From NCBI RefSeq assembly GCF_015278255.1, contig NZ_JADIJC010000001.1, forward strand, positions 496,001 through 560,000: 64,000 nt of DNA. The letters are read 5' to 3'. Under the pieces are notes generated by a model. The model did no database searches, had not been told where the DNA came from, and saw nothing but the letters and a program-made list of their open reading frames with translations. The DNA is from Microbacterium hibisci (lineage in GTDB: Bacteria > Actinomycetota > Actinomycetes > Actinomycetales > Microbacteriaceae). Each line of letters opens with the position of its first letter. The first letter of the stretch is position 1. A program made the position numbers and the translations under genes. Positions 8,927 through 16,772 of the stretch are shown one piece after another.

Positions 8927-9700
8927 TCAGGCCTCGCTCATGGCCTGAACCTCGGTCTTGCCCTTCGCGGCGTAGTACGCGGCGCGCGCGGCGTCGCGGC
9001 GCGCCTGCTCGGCCTGACCGGCGTCGAGCACCTCCTGCGCGACCTCGAACTGCGGTGCGGTCGGCACGGCGTGGTACTTCTCCATGTAGGCGTCGAGCTC
9101 GGGGCCCGACTCCCACGACGTGATGAGGCAGTAGCGGGGCTCGGTGCCGTCGTGGTGCACGGCGTGCCACAGGCGCTGCGTGTCGACGATCAGCTGCGCG
9201 CCCGCGGGCAGCGCGACGCGGTACTCGATGCTCGGGTCGGTGCGGTTCTCGCGCAGCACGAAGTAGCTGGTCTTGTCGTCGGTCAGGTTGAAGAAGCCGC
9301 GCACGACCCAGCCGGTGCCGTCCGGGTTGAGACGGTTGTTGTCGTCCTGGTGCAGGTTGTAGAGCGCGTCGGCGTAGCTGTTCGGCTGCAGCTCGATGAT
9401 GCGGCAGCGGCCGACGTTCGCGCCGGGCTCCTGCGCGCGGCGCGTCAGCGTGGGCGCCTTCTCGGTCTGCTCGGGGATCCAGACGCCGTCCTTGTCGGTA
9501 CGCGGCGGCGTGTGGTTCCAGAAGCCGTTGCACTCGATCTCGCCCTTGGCCGAGGCCAGCGGCGCGAAGCGCGTGTCACCCGACGACTTCCAGTCGACGT
9601 ACTCGATGGACAGCCACTCCTGCGGGTCGATCTCCTCGTTGTAGGAGTCGAGCACCACGAAGCCGGTCTCATCGAGAGCGGCGGACTTGATGTAACCCAT
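8927..9700 (-). CDS. Putative Fe(II)/2-oxoglutarate-type oxygenase, iron-regulated
   Basis: I do not know a characterised relative of this 257-residue protein. It has the spacing of a double-stranded beta-helix dioxygenase: an HxD pair (H117, D119 in LHQDDN), a distal histidine at H179 or H182/H183 in WHAVHHD, and R189 in EPRYCLITSW, where 2-oxoglutarate enzymes keep the residue that binds the co-substrate. The last 50 residues are an alanine- and charge-rich helical tail. The start is ATG 9700, with GAAAGG 9 bases upstream; longer readings run into DNA that is coding on the other strand. A DtxR/IdeR-like palindrome lies 50 bases upstream, suggesting repression by iron. The fold assignment rests on motifs only. 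Confidence 0.55.
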   Translation of the reverse strand: MGYIKSAALDETGFVVLDSYNEEIDPQEWLSIEYVDWKSSGDTRFAPLASAKGEIECNGFWNHTPPRTDKDGVWIPEQTEKAPTLTRRAQEPGANVGRCRIIELQPNSYADALYNLHQDDNNRLNPDGTGWVVRGFFNLTDDKTSYFVLRENRTDPSIEYRVALPAGAQLIVDTQRLWHAVHHDGTEPRYCLITSWESGPELDAYMEKYHAVPTAPQFEVAQEVLDAGQAEQARRDAARAAYYAAKGKTEVQAMSEA

Positions 9701-9748
9701 GACGGATTGCCTTTCGGTCAGTGAGCCAGCACGTTTTAACAGGCTCAA

Positions 9749-9766
9749 CTTAGGCAAGCCTACCTC
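9749..9766 (-). promoter_or_regulatory. DtxR/IdeR-like iron box
   Basis: The palindrome TAGGC-AA-GCCTA (9751-9762) lies within TTAGGCAAGCCTACCT, which resembles the DtxR/IdeR operator (TTAGGTTAGSCTAACCTAA). By my alignment about 13 of 19 consensus positions agree. It lies upstream of, or overlapping, the likely promoter of the oxygenase gene, where a bound repressor would block transcription. Confidence 0.5.
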
Positions 9767-9847
9767 GGCGGTTTCGAGCACCCGAGAGGGCGGGCCGTGA
9801 ATAACGCGACGGCCTCCGCGCCGGGCCGGCACGGGGAGACGCGCGAA

Positions 9848-9853
9848 TAGACT
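9848..9853 (+). promoter_or_regulatory. -10 element (TAGACT) of the DUF262 gene
   Basis: TAGACT ends 9 bases before ATG 9863, so the mRNA would have a leader of at most about three bases. No ribosome binding site is visible. Confidence 0.55.
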
Positions 9854-9862
9854 GGACGCGCC

Positions 9863-11869
9863 ATGGTCACTGCCACGAACGTCGATGCGACCGCTGTCAA
9901 CACGATCGGGTGGCTGTCGGCCGCGGACTGGACGATCGTCGTCCCGGTCTACCAGCGCCAGTACCGGTGGGACATCGGCGGCTGCGAGCAGCTCCTCGCC
10001 GACATCCGCGCCGTCGCCGAGCTCGACGACCGGCACATGCACTTCATCGGCTCGATCCTCTCCTCCGCGAGCGGGGAGGGCGAGGACGCCGAGCTGGTGC
10101 TCATCGACGGCCAGCAGCGCACGACGACGCTGATGCTGCTCGTCGCGGCGCTGCATCACACCGTGCGCGAGACCGACCCTGAGCTTGCGGATCGCCTCGA
10201 GCGTGTGCTGGTGCACTCGCACGATGCCGCGCGAACGAAGCTCCGGCCGCACCGCGCATGGGCGTCGGTGTTCGAGCGCGTCGTCCTCGACCTGCCGCTG
10301 CCGCCCGGAGAGCAACGCGACTCCCGGTTCGACGACAACTACGCGTTCTTCCGCAGTCAGATCAGCCTCGACGAGGCACCGCACATCTGGCGAGGACTGC
10401 AGAAGCTGGAGCACGTCGCGATCACCCTCGGGACGGGGGCGAACGCCCAGCAGATCTTCGAGAGCCTCAACTCGACCGGCGAACCGCTGCGCGACCACGA
10501 GCTCATCCACAACTACGTGCTGATGGGACTCACGCACGCCGAGCAGCGCGAGATCGAGGCCGAGTACTGGCAGCCCATCGAGCAGAACACCGGCGAGGCG
10601 ATCGCCGAGTTCTGGCGCCAGTACCTGGTCATGCGGACCGGCCGCGAGGTGACCGTCGTGGGCGGACGCGGCGTCTACGACGCGTTCCGGCAGGAGTTCC
10701 CCCGCCTGGAGTTCGCCGACCTCATGCGCTACGCCGACGAATGGCGGTCCTTCTCCAACGTGTACCGCATCCTGCTGCAGCCGGGTGAGGCGCCCGATGA
10801 CGGGATCGCGCGCCACCTGACGTATCTGGGCACGTTCGGCAACGGCATGTACCCGCTGGTCATGCGCGCGTACCGCGATTTCGAGCTCGATGTCATCGGG
10901 CGGGACGAGCTGCTCGACACGCTGGAGATGCTGCAGTCGCTGCTGGTGCGCCGGTCCGTCGTAGGCACGGGTACCGATCGCCTGGTGGCGCGTCTCTGCC
11001 GCGCGCGCGAGGAGGGCCCCGAGGCGTTCGTGACGGCCATCTCCCGCATCACCCCCTCCGACGAGCGCGTCGCGGTGGCGCTGAAGTACTCCGACCTTCC
11101 CCACGCCCGGTATGTTCTCGGGCGCATCGCCGGTGTCGACGGTGCCGGCGCGCTCGACGTCGAGCACATCTTCCCGCTCTCACCGGGCGACGGCTGGACG
11201 GGCGACGGGCGCCGGGAGTGGGCGTCGTACAGCGACGACGAGCAGAACAGCCACCGCGCGCTCGCCCACACGATCGGCAACCTCGCGGTGCTGGAGGAAG
11301 ATCTGGCGCTCCGCGCGTTCGACCGGTCGTTCCCCGACAAGCAGCGGCTCTACGCCCGCAGCGCCGTACCGACGACGGCCGAACTGGCGGAGCTGCCCGC
11401 CTGGGGCACCGCGGCGATCGCCGAGCGATCCAAGCGGCTCACCGAGCGGTTCGTCGAGGTGTGGCAGCGCCCGGGCGGTCCGGCGATCGACGACGACGGG
11501 CTGACGCCCATCCTCGACGCGGTGCGCCGCCGGGGCTGGCCGCCGGGCTGGCACCGCGAGTGGGCATACGTCGAGTACTGCGGCGAGCACTGGGAGGTGC
11601 CCGACGTCAAGTACCTCTTCAACCGCGTGTTCAAGCGGCTGTGGGCGGATGACCGCGCGGCGGTCGTGGCCTACAGCGCCCGCCGCGGCGGCCCTGTGTA
11701 CACGGCGCAGTCGTGGAACGGCCAGTGGGACCGCCTCGACGACGACCACTCGCTGTACATGGGCTGGGACTCCAGCTACATGCTGAGCGCGGTGCAGGGC
11801 GTGCTCGAAGAGGCGGGCCTCGCCCCGGAGGTCTTCGTGAAGTACTCCTACATCGGCAACGCGATGTGA
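9863..11869 (+). CDS. Stand-alone DUF262/DUF1524 protein (GmrSD/type IV restriction-like)
   Basis: The N-terminal DUF262 domain holds the ParB-like nucleotide-binding motif DGQQRTTT at residues 82-89, preceded by VPVYQRQYRW. Around residues 430-490 follows a DUF1524 HNH-type nuclease module with DVEHIFP and a later IGNLAVL. This pairing is that of GmrSD enzymes, which cut modified phage DNA using nucleotide hydrolysis. A further region of about 110 residues at the C-terminus, rich in W and Y (ending YSYIGNAM), is not part of the two known domains. With 668 residues the protein combines what GmrS and GmrD do in two chains. No methyltransferase or other defence gene lies beside it. It probably acts alone against foreign DNA, but that is inferred. 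Confidence 0.8.
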   Translation: MVTATNVDATAVNTIGWLSAADWTIVVPVYQRQYRWDIGGCEQLLADIRAVAELDDRHMHFIGSILSSASGEGEDAELVLIDGQQRTTTLMLLVAALHHTVRETDPELADRLERVLVHSHDAARTKLRPHRAWASVFERVVLDLPLPPGEQRDSRFDDNYAFFRSQISLDEAPHIWRGLQKLEHVAITLGTGANAQQIFESLNSTGEPLRDHELIHNYVLMGLTHAEQREIEAEYWQPIEQNTGEAIAEFWRQYLVMRTGREVTVVGGRGVYDAFRQEFPRLEFADLMRYADEWRSFSNVYRILLQPGEAPDDGIARHLTYLGTFGNGMYPLVMRAYRDFELDVIGRDELLDTLEMLQSLLVRRSVVGTGTDRLVARLCRAREEGPEAFVTAISRITPSDERVAVALKYSDLPHARYVLGRIAGVDGAGALDVEHIFPLSPGDGWTGDGRREWASYSDDEQNSHRALAHTIGNLAVLEEDLALRAFDRSFPDKQRLYARSAVPTTAELAELPAWGTAAIAERSKRLTERFVEVWQRPGGPAIDDDGLTPILDAVRRRGWPPGWHREWAYVEYCGEHWEVPDVKYLFNRVFKRLWADDRAAVVAYSARRGGPVYTAQSWNGQWDRLDDDHSLYMGWDSSYMLSAVQGVLEEAGLAPEVFVKYSYIGNAM

Positions 11870-11914
11870 GAAGCGGTGACGGATGCCTCGGGCCGAGGCA
11901 TCCGTCACCGCTTC
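11870..11914. terminator. Bidirectional terminator between DUF262 gene and nagE
   Basis: Bases 11870-11889 pair perfectly with 11895-11914 (20 bp) around the loop GGGCC. It begins directly after the stop codon of the DUF262 gene and serves the convergent nagE as well. Each arm contains the over-represented CGGATGCC octamer. Confidence 0.9.
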
Positions 11915-11932
11915 ACCGGTGAGGATCCGGCA

Positions 11933-13870
11933 TCACTCGAAGGCGACCGCCGCGTTCTCGTTGTTGAGCACGATCACGGGCGTGATCGAGGGGTGACCGG
12001 CGGCCTGGATCTTCGCCAGGTCGAAGCGCAGCAGCGGAGTGCCGGCCGTGACCTTCTGCCCCTTCTCGACGAGGGTCTGGAACCCGTCGCCCTTCATGCC
12101 CACGGTGTCGATGCCGACGTGGATCAGCAGTTCCGTGCCGTCCGCGAGGACGAGGGCGACCGCATGGCCCGTGTCGAAGGTGGCGCCGATGGTGCCGTCT
12201 GCCGGCGCCACGACGGTGTCGCCGGTGGGTTCGATCGCGAGGCCCGGGCCCATAATGCCTTGAGCGAAGGTCGGGTCGGGCACCGCGGCCAGGGGCACCA
12301 CGGTGCCGGCGAGCGGCTGACGCAGCGTGACGATGGTGGTGGCCGGCGCGTCGGTGAGCACGCCGGTGCCGCCCGCAGCCGGAGCCACGGCGGGCTCGGG
12401 CGCGGCGCCGGTCGGCGCCTCGACCTGACCCGAGATGATCTGCTCCATCGCGTCCTTCACGAACTGGACATTGGTGCCGTAGATGACCTGCACCGACTTG
12501 CCGCCCGGCTTCATCGTGCCCGCCGCACCGGCGCGCTTCAGCGCGGTGTCGTCGACCTTGCTCACGTCGTCGATCTCCATCCGCAGGCGCGTGGCGCAGT
12601 TCTCGAGCTCGAGGATGTTGTCTCTGCCGCCGAGCGCGTCGATGAAGCGGCTGCCCGTGACGAGGTACTTGTCGTCGGCCACGTGGGTGTCGTACTCGGT
12701 GCCCTCGCCGAGGATGTCGTCGTCCTCGCGGCCGGGCGTCTTCAGGTTGAAGCGCTTGATGAAGAAGTAGAACACCACGAAGTAGATGAAGAACCAGAAC
12801 ACGCCCATGACCGGGATGAGCCAGGGGTTCTGCGCCATGGGATTCGCCCAGCCCAGCACGAGGTCGATGAAGCCGCCGGAGAAGCCGAAGCCCATCCGCA
12901 CCGGGAGGATCTGGCTGATCGCCATCGAGATGCCCGTGAACACCGCGTGCACGAGGTAGAGCACCGGCGCGAGGAACATGAACGAGAACTCGAGCGGCTC
13001 GGTCACGCCGACGAAGAACGACGCGATCGCACCCGAGAAGAGGATGCCGTACGCCAGCTTCTTGCGCGTGGTCCTGGCCGTGAGGTACATCGCGAGTGCC
13101 GCACCGGGCAGGCCGAACATCATGATCGGGAAGAAGCCGGTCATGTACTGGCCGGTCACGCCGTACGTGCCCTCGCCGGCGAGGAAGTTGTTCAGGTCGT
13201 TGATGCCGGCGACGTCGAACCAGAACACGGAGTTCAGGGCGTGGTGCAGGCCGACCGGGATCAGCAGACGGTTCAGGAAGCCGTAGATGCCCGTGCCGAA
13301 GGCGCCCAGGGTGACGATCCACTCGCCGAACCCGACCAGGCCGCCGTACACCCACGGCCACACGAAGAACAGCACGATCGCGACCACGAGCGAGACGCCC
13401 GCGGTGACGATGGCGACCGATCGCTTGCCGCTGAAGAACGAGAGCGCATCGGGCAGCTTCGTGTCCTTGAAGCGGTTGTAGCACCACGCGCCGATGAGGC
13501 CGCAGATGATGCCGACGAACACGTTCTGCACCTTCAGGAAGGCCGCGTCGACCTCGTTGACGTCATCGACGCCCGTGAAGAGCGCCACTGTCTCGGGCTT
13601 CAGCAGCGTTGTGATGACGAGCCACGAGACGAGTCCGGCCAGCGCCGAGGTGCCGTCGGACTTGTTCGCCATGCCGAGCGCGATTCCGACGGCGAACAGG
13701 AGTGCCATGTTGTCGAGGAGCGAGCCGCCCGCGGCCGCCAGGAATGTGGACGCGAGGTTGTCGCCCGCCGCCATCTTGATCCAGTAGCCGATGCCCGACA
13801 GGATCGCGGCGACCGGCAGCACAGCCACCGGGAGCATGATCGATCGGCCGAGCCTCTGAAAGAACTTCAT
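11933..13870 (-). CDS. nagE: PTS permease EIICBA, N-acetylglucosamine/glucose type
   Basis: This membrane transporter takes up a hexose or N-acetylglucosamine and phosphorylates it with phosphate from HPr. One 645-residue chain holds EIIC (about residues 1-390, some ten membrane segments, with GVTEPLEF and FFPIMMFGLPGAALAMY), EIIB (phosphocysteine in ELENCATRLR, near residue 425) and EIIA (phosphohistidine in HVGIDTVGMKG, near residue 590). The C-B-A order, the linker RFNLKTPGRED and the EIIA sequence are closest to E. coli NagE, so GlcNAc is the likelier substrate, but glucose is possible. GGAGGCG precedes the ATG. It is a single-gene unit with no visible DasR-type operator. Confidence 0.85.
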   Translation of the reverse strand: MKFFQRLGRSIMLPVAVLPVAAILSGIGYWIKMAAGDNLASTFLAAAGGSLLDNMALLFAVGIALGMANKSDGTSALAGLVSWLVITTLLKPETVALFTGVDDVNEVDAAFLKVQNVFVGIICGLIGAWCYNRFKDTKLPDALSFFSGKRSVAIVTAGVSLVVAIVLFFVWPWVYGGLVGFGEWIVTLGAFGTGIYGFLNRLLIPVGLHHALNSVFWFDVAGINDLNNFLAGEGTYGVTGQYMTGFFPIMMFGLPGAALAMYLTARTTRKKLAYGILFSGAIASFFVGVTEPLEFSFMFLAPVLYLVHAVFTGISMAISQILPVRMGFGFSGGFIDLVLGWANPMAQNPWLIPVMGVFWFFIYFVVFYFFIKRFNLKTPGREDDDILGEGTEYDTHVADDKYLVTGSRFIDALGGRDNILELENCATRLRMEIDDVSKVDDTALKRAGAAGTMKPGGKSVQVIYGTNVQFVKDAMEQIISGQVEAPTGAAPEPAVAPAAGGTGVLTDAPATTIVTLRQPLAGTVVPLAAVPDPTFAQGIMGPGLAIEPTGDTVVAPADGTIGATFDTGHAVALVLADGTELLIHVGIDTVGMKGDGFQTLVEKGQKVTAGTPLLRFDLAKIQAAGHPSITPVIVLNNENAAVAFE

Positions 13871-13998
13871 CGTCGCCTCCGCGAGGAACCAGGGACACTA
13901 TTCGTCGATGACGCTACCGCCAAACAGGGCGCGTCCGCAGGTGTTTCCCCTCCGAAAGTTAGGGGTGTGAACGAAACATGCCCACGGCGCCGGGCGGG

Positions 13999-14004
13999 TA
14001 GGCT
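13999..14004 (+). promoter_or_regulatory. -10 element (TAGGCT) of the tRNA-Met promoter
   Basis: TAGGCT predicts a transcript start near 14011, leaving an 18-base 5' leader for RNase P to remove before the mature tRNA begins at 14029. Confidence 0.45.
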
Positions 14005-14028
14005 CTTCTCCGCGGCTTCGGCGCGCAG

Positions 14029-14102
14029 GGGGCGGTGGCCAAGCTGGTCAAGGCAGCGGGCTCATAACCCGACGATCGTGGGTTCAAGTCCCACCCGCCC
14101 TA
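14029..14102 (+). tRNA. tRNA-Met (anticodon CAT)
   Basis: The 74-base cloverleaf has the acceptor GGGGCGG paired with CCGCCCT (a G-T pair at position 1:72), the anticodon loop CTCATAA with anticodon CAT, and the T-arm GTGGG-TTCAAGT-CCCAC. Three consecutive G:C pairs flank the anticodon loop, a feature of initiator tRNAs, but the first pair is not the C-A mismatch of bacterial initiators. An elongator Met or a lysidine-modified Ile tRNA is also possible. The bases after discriminator A102 are CCG, so CCA is not fully encoded. Confidence 0.9.
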
Positions 14103-14107
14103 CCGCT

Positions 14108-14146
14108 GGAGGACTGCCGCGTCCCGGACGGGCGCGGCGGTCCTCC
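14108..14146. terminator. Terminator between tRNA-Met and the DMT transporter
   Basis: Bases 14108-14121 pair with 14133-14146 (14 pairs, one G-T) around an 11-base loop. It lies between the plus-strand tRNA and the end of the minus-strand transporter gene and can act for both. Confidence 0.8.
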
Positions 14147-14165
14147 GGAGTCCCGGCGCAGCGCG

Positions 14166-15251
14166 TCAGCGCTTGTCGGGCTCGTCCGCCGGGTCCTTGA
14201 CCGGCGGCTCGGGCCAGACCTTCGCGACGGCCTCGGTGACCTTGATGGACGCGGTGTGCGGGTGCGCGGCATCCGTCTTCCCGCTGCTCCCCCGCTGGAT
14301 AGGCAGCTCCTGGCTCTCGCTGACCACCTGAGGGTGATGGCGCGCGAGCTGGAACACGCCCCAGACCGCGATGGCCCCCACCACGCCGAAGGCGATGTAG
14401 ACCCACAGCGGCGCACCCGCCGCCTCCTGCAGCACGGTCAGGCCGATGATGATCGCCACGATCGGATCGATGACGGTGAGGCCGGCGACGACGAGATCCG
14501 GCGGACCCGAGGCGTAGGCGCTCTGCACGAAGTACGCGCCCACGATCGCCCCGCCGATGAGGGCGGCGAGGCACAGGAAGGTCAGCCAGTTGAGGTTGCC
14601 TTCCTTGAAGCGCTCGATGACCACCTTCGCGAGGGTGGCCACGAAGCCGTAGATGACTCCCGCGGCGACGATGTAGAAGAGGGCTCCCATTCGGGTGCGG
14701 AACCAGATCCACAGCCCCGCGAACACGAGCGTGACCACCGCCAGCAGCACCAGGATCGTGATGAGCTGCCAGTTCGCGACGGGCTTCTCGGTGGCGAAGA
14801 GCGCTGCGATCGTGACGAAGATGAAGATGCCGCCGACACAGGCGCCGATCGCGGTGAGCGAGCGCCTCGTCGGCTTGTGCCCGCTGATCTGGGCATTCAG
14901 CAGCGTCGTGATGACGAGCGCGATCGCGCCCAGCGGCTGCACCACGATGAGGGGCGCGAAGGCGAGCGCCGAGAGCTGGCACACGATGGCGAGGCCCAGC
15001 ATCACCGTGCCGATCACCCACGAGGGGCGCGCGAGCAGCTTGAGCAGGTGACTGACGCCCAGGCCCTCCGCCGAGTGCCCCCCGCTCATGCGCTCGACCT
15101 TGGTGACCCCGCGGTGCTGGTACTGCGCGCCGAACGACATGAACACCGCGCCGAGGAGCGCGAGCGGGATGCCGATCAGAATGTTCGGGTTCTGGAACAC
15201 GCCGACGAGCTGATCGCCGATGTCCTCGAGCTCCGCCGCAGTCCACACCAC
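14166..15251 (-). CDS. DMT-superfamily (EamA-like) membrane transporter
   Basis: The 361-residue protein has about nine to ten hydrophobic segments in two halves (first near residue 23, last near residue 315) and a hydrophilic tail of 40 residues. The segment pattern and the repeated small-residue-rich helices (PLGAIALVITTLLNA and DPIVAIIIGLTVLQEA) are those of drug/metabolite transporters, whose substrates are mostly unknown. The start is GTG 15251, because TAGTGT lies exactly 6 bases before it, as in other leaderless genes here. It is divergent from def, whose own -10 box lies 19 bases away. Confidence 0.7.
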   Translation of the reverse strand: MVWTAAELEDIGDQLVGVFQNPNILIGIPLALLGAVFMSFGAQYQHRGVTKVERMSGGHSAEGLGVSHLLKLLARPSWVIGTVMLGLAIVCQLSALAFAPLIVVQPLGAIALVITTLLNAQISGHKPTRRSLTAIGACVGGIFIFVTIAALFATEKPVANWQLITILVLLAVVTLVFAGLWIWFRTRMGALFYIVAAGVIYGFVATLAKVVIERFKEGNLNWLTFLCLAALIGGAIVGAYFVQSAYASGPPDLVVAGLTVIDPIVAIIIGLTVLQEAAGAPLWVYIAFGVVGAIAVWGVFQLARHHPQVVSESQELPIQRGSSGKTDAAHPHTASIKVTEAVAKVWPEPPVKDPADEPDKR

Positions 15252-15257
15252 ACATCG

Positions 15258-15263
15258 ACACTA
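15258..15263 (-). promoter_or_regulatory. -10 element (TAGTGT), leaderless start of the DMT transporter
   Basis: TAGTGT is followed by 6 bases and GTG 15251, so transcription should begin at or next to the start codon. Confidence 0.55.
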
Positions 15264-15281
15264 GCCGCAGGCCTCCCTCGA

Positions 15282-15287
15282 TAGGCT
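15282..15287 (+). promoter_or_regulatory. -10 element (TAGGCT), leaderless start of def
   Basis: TAGGCT is followed by 6 bases and GTG 15294. No ribosome binding site is present in the gap. Confidence 0.65.
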
Positions 15288-15293
15288 GAAGGC

Positions 15294-15860
15294 GTGGCTG
15301 TTCTCCCGATTCGCATCATGGGCGATCCCGTCCTCCACTCCCCCGCCTCGCCCGTCGAAGCGATCACGGATGAGATCCGCACGCTCGTCGAGGACATGTT
15401 CGAGACGATGGATGCCGCGCCCGGCGTAGGTCTCGCGGCGCCCCAGGTCGGCGTTCCGCTGCGCATCTACACGTACACCTACGCCGACGACGAGGGCGCG
15501 CCGTGGCGCGGCGTGATCATCAACCCCGAGCTGTGGATGAGGCCGCTCGAACCCGGCGCGCCCGATCCCGACGAGGAGTCGGAGGGCTGCCTGTCGTTCC
15601 CCGGCGAGCGGTTCCCGCTGCGCCGGTCGGACGAGGTGCTCGTTACCGGCACAGACCTCGAGGGGCAGCCCGTGCGCATCCAGGTCGACGGGTGGCGGGC
15701 GCGGATCATGCAGCACGAGTTCGACCACCTCGACGGCATCCTCTACGTCGATCGGCTCGACGACGGCGACTGGAAGACGGTGCAGAAGCTCGCCCGCAAG
15801 CGCGGCTGGGGTCGCCCGGGCAGCTCCTGGACGCCCGGCATCGACGACCTCGACGCCTGA
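15294..15860 (+). CDS. def: Peptide deformylase
   Basis: The metalloenzyme removes the formyl group from the first methionine of new proteins. All three signature motifs are present in the 188-residue product: GVGLAAPQVG (residues 44-53), EGCLSFPG with metal ligand C99, and QHEFDHLDG with ligands H141 and H145 and catalytic E142. The GTG start at 15294 gives the usual short N-terminus. The gene is monocistronic, divergent from the DMT transporter, and appears to be transcribed without a 5' leader. Confidence 0.95.
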   Translation: MAVLPIRIMGDPVLHSPASPVEAITDEIRTLVEDMFETMDAAPGVGLAAPQVGVPLRIYTYTYADDEGAPWRGVIINPELWMRPLEPGAPDPDEESEGCLSFPGERFPLRRSDEVLVTGTDLEGQPVRIQVDGWRARIMQHEFDHLDGILYVDRLDDGDWKTVQKLARKRGWGRPGSSWTPGIDDLDA

Positions 15861-15897
15861 CGGCGGCGTCGCAGCACCGCCGCGCTTTCGCTGCGGC

Positions 15898-16557
15898 TCA
15901 GTCCGCGGCGCGGCGGTTCTGGCGCTCCACCCAGCGGCGCAGTTCGGCGTCTGCGCCGGGCGGGGCCTGAGCGATGACATTCATCCCCTGACGGACGAAG
16001 GTGACGCCGACGCGCATCGGCCCCCACACCCGTGCGGTCGACAGCTCACCCGTGTCGACATCGCGCACCTGGATCTGCGTGGTGTCGGTGGTCTTGCGGC
16101 GGCGCCCGTCGCCCGCGACGTGCTGGACCACGAGGACCGGCAACTCGTGCGCGGCCGCGGTGGCGATCACGGTGTCGAGGTCGTGGGCGGCCCACTGGCG
16201 ACGGATGCTGCGGGCGGTCGCCAGCGCGACCGCGACCACGATCACCGTCGCGGCGCCGGTCGGCACCAGCCAGAGCGAAGCGAGGGCGCAGACGAGAGAC
16301 CACGCGACGAGGCCGCGCACGGCGAGCAGGATGGCGGCGATCGACGGCGTGAGGGCCAGGAAGAGCCACGGGGACGGCGCTGACACGGGGAACATCAGCG
16401 GCTCGCCACCGAAGAGGACGACGAGCGCGACCCACACCGTCGCGGCCACGAACAGGCCCAGCGCGATCAGCAGCGGCACGGAGCGGTAGATGGGGTCCGG
16501 AGCGGGGACGCCGCCCTCCACCGCCAGGCGCGGCGCAGGCTTCGCTCGACCCGCCAT
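15898..16557 (-). CDS. Uncharacterised four-helix membrane protein
   Basis: I do not recognise this 219-residue protein. A cytoplasmic N-terminus of about 25 residues is followed by roughly four membrane segments between residues 27 and 125, then a soluble C-terminal domain of about 95 residues with beta-strand character (VLVVQHV, TTQIQVRDV, VGVTFV). GAGGAG lies 8 bases before ATG 16557; an upstream ATG at 16563 would add two residues. The gene is convergent with def and is followed by no obvious strong terminator. The architecture resembles other small actinobacterial membrane proteins of unknown role. Confidence 0.65.
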   Translation of the reverse strand: MAGRAKPAPRLAVEGGVPAPDPIYRSVPLLIALGLFVAATVWVALVVLFGGEPLMFPVSAPSPWLFLALTPSIAAILLAVRGLVAWSLVCALASLWLVPTGAATVIVVAVALATARSIRRQWAAHDLDTVIATAAAHELPVLVVQHVAGDGRRRKTTDTTQIQVRDVDTGELSTARVWGPMRVGVTFVRQGMNVIAQAPPGADAELRRWVERQNRRAAD

Positions 16558-16593
16558 GTGCACTCCTCGTACTGTTCCCCGGAGACGAAGAAA

Positions 16594-16617
16594 GCCCCGG
16601 GGGTGGAGCCCCGAGGC
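16594..16617 (-). terminator. Terminator of tRNA-Asn
   Basis: On the minus strand a 9-bp stem (16609-16617 with 16594-16602, one G-T pair) with a 6-base loop is followed by a short T-rich stretch (16588-16593). It lies 5 bases after the tRNA. Confidence 0.75.
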
Positions 16618-16622
16618 CTTCG

Positions 16623-16695
16623 CTCCCCCACTTGGACTCGAACCAAGAACCTATCGGTTAACAGCCGATTGCTCTGCCAATTGAGCTATGGAGGA
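16623..16695 (-). tRNA. tRNA-Asn (anticodon GTT)
   Basis: The 73-base cloverleaf on the minus strand has the acceptor TCCTCCA paired with TGGGGGA, the D-arm AGCTCAATTGGCAGAGC, the anticodon stem ATCGG/CCGAT with loop CTGTTAA (anticodon GTT), and the T-loop TTCGAGT. The discriminator is G, as expected for Asn. Confidence 0.95.
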
Positions 16696-16772
16696 ATGTT
16701 CCGCACTCGCGTGCGGGCAACCAGTCCATACTAGCAAAGCCCGGACGGTGCTCATGACCACGGCCCGATCTC

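Noticed and set aside
8927..11167. Reading the oxygenase gene as a 746-residue protein
   Set aside because: The upstream 490 codons are antisense to the DUF262 gene. The product becomes protein-like only from ATG 9700, which has a ribosome binding site.
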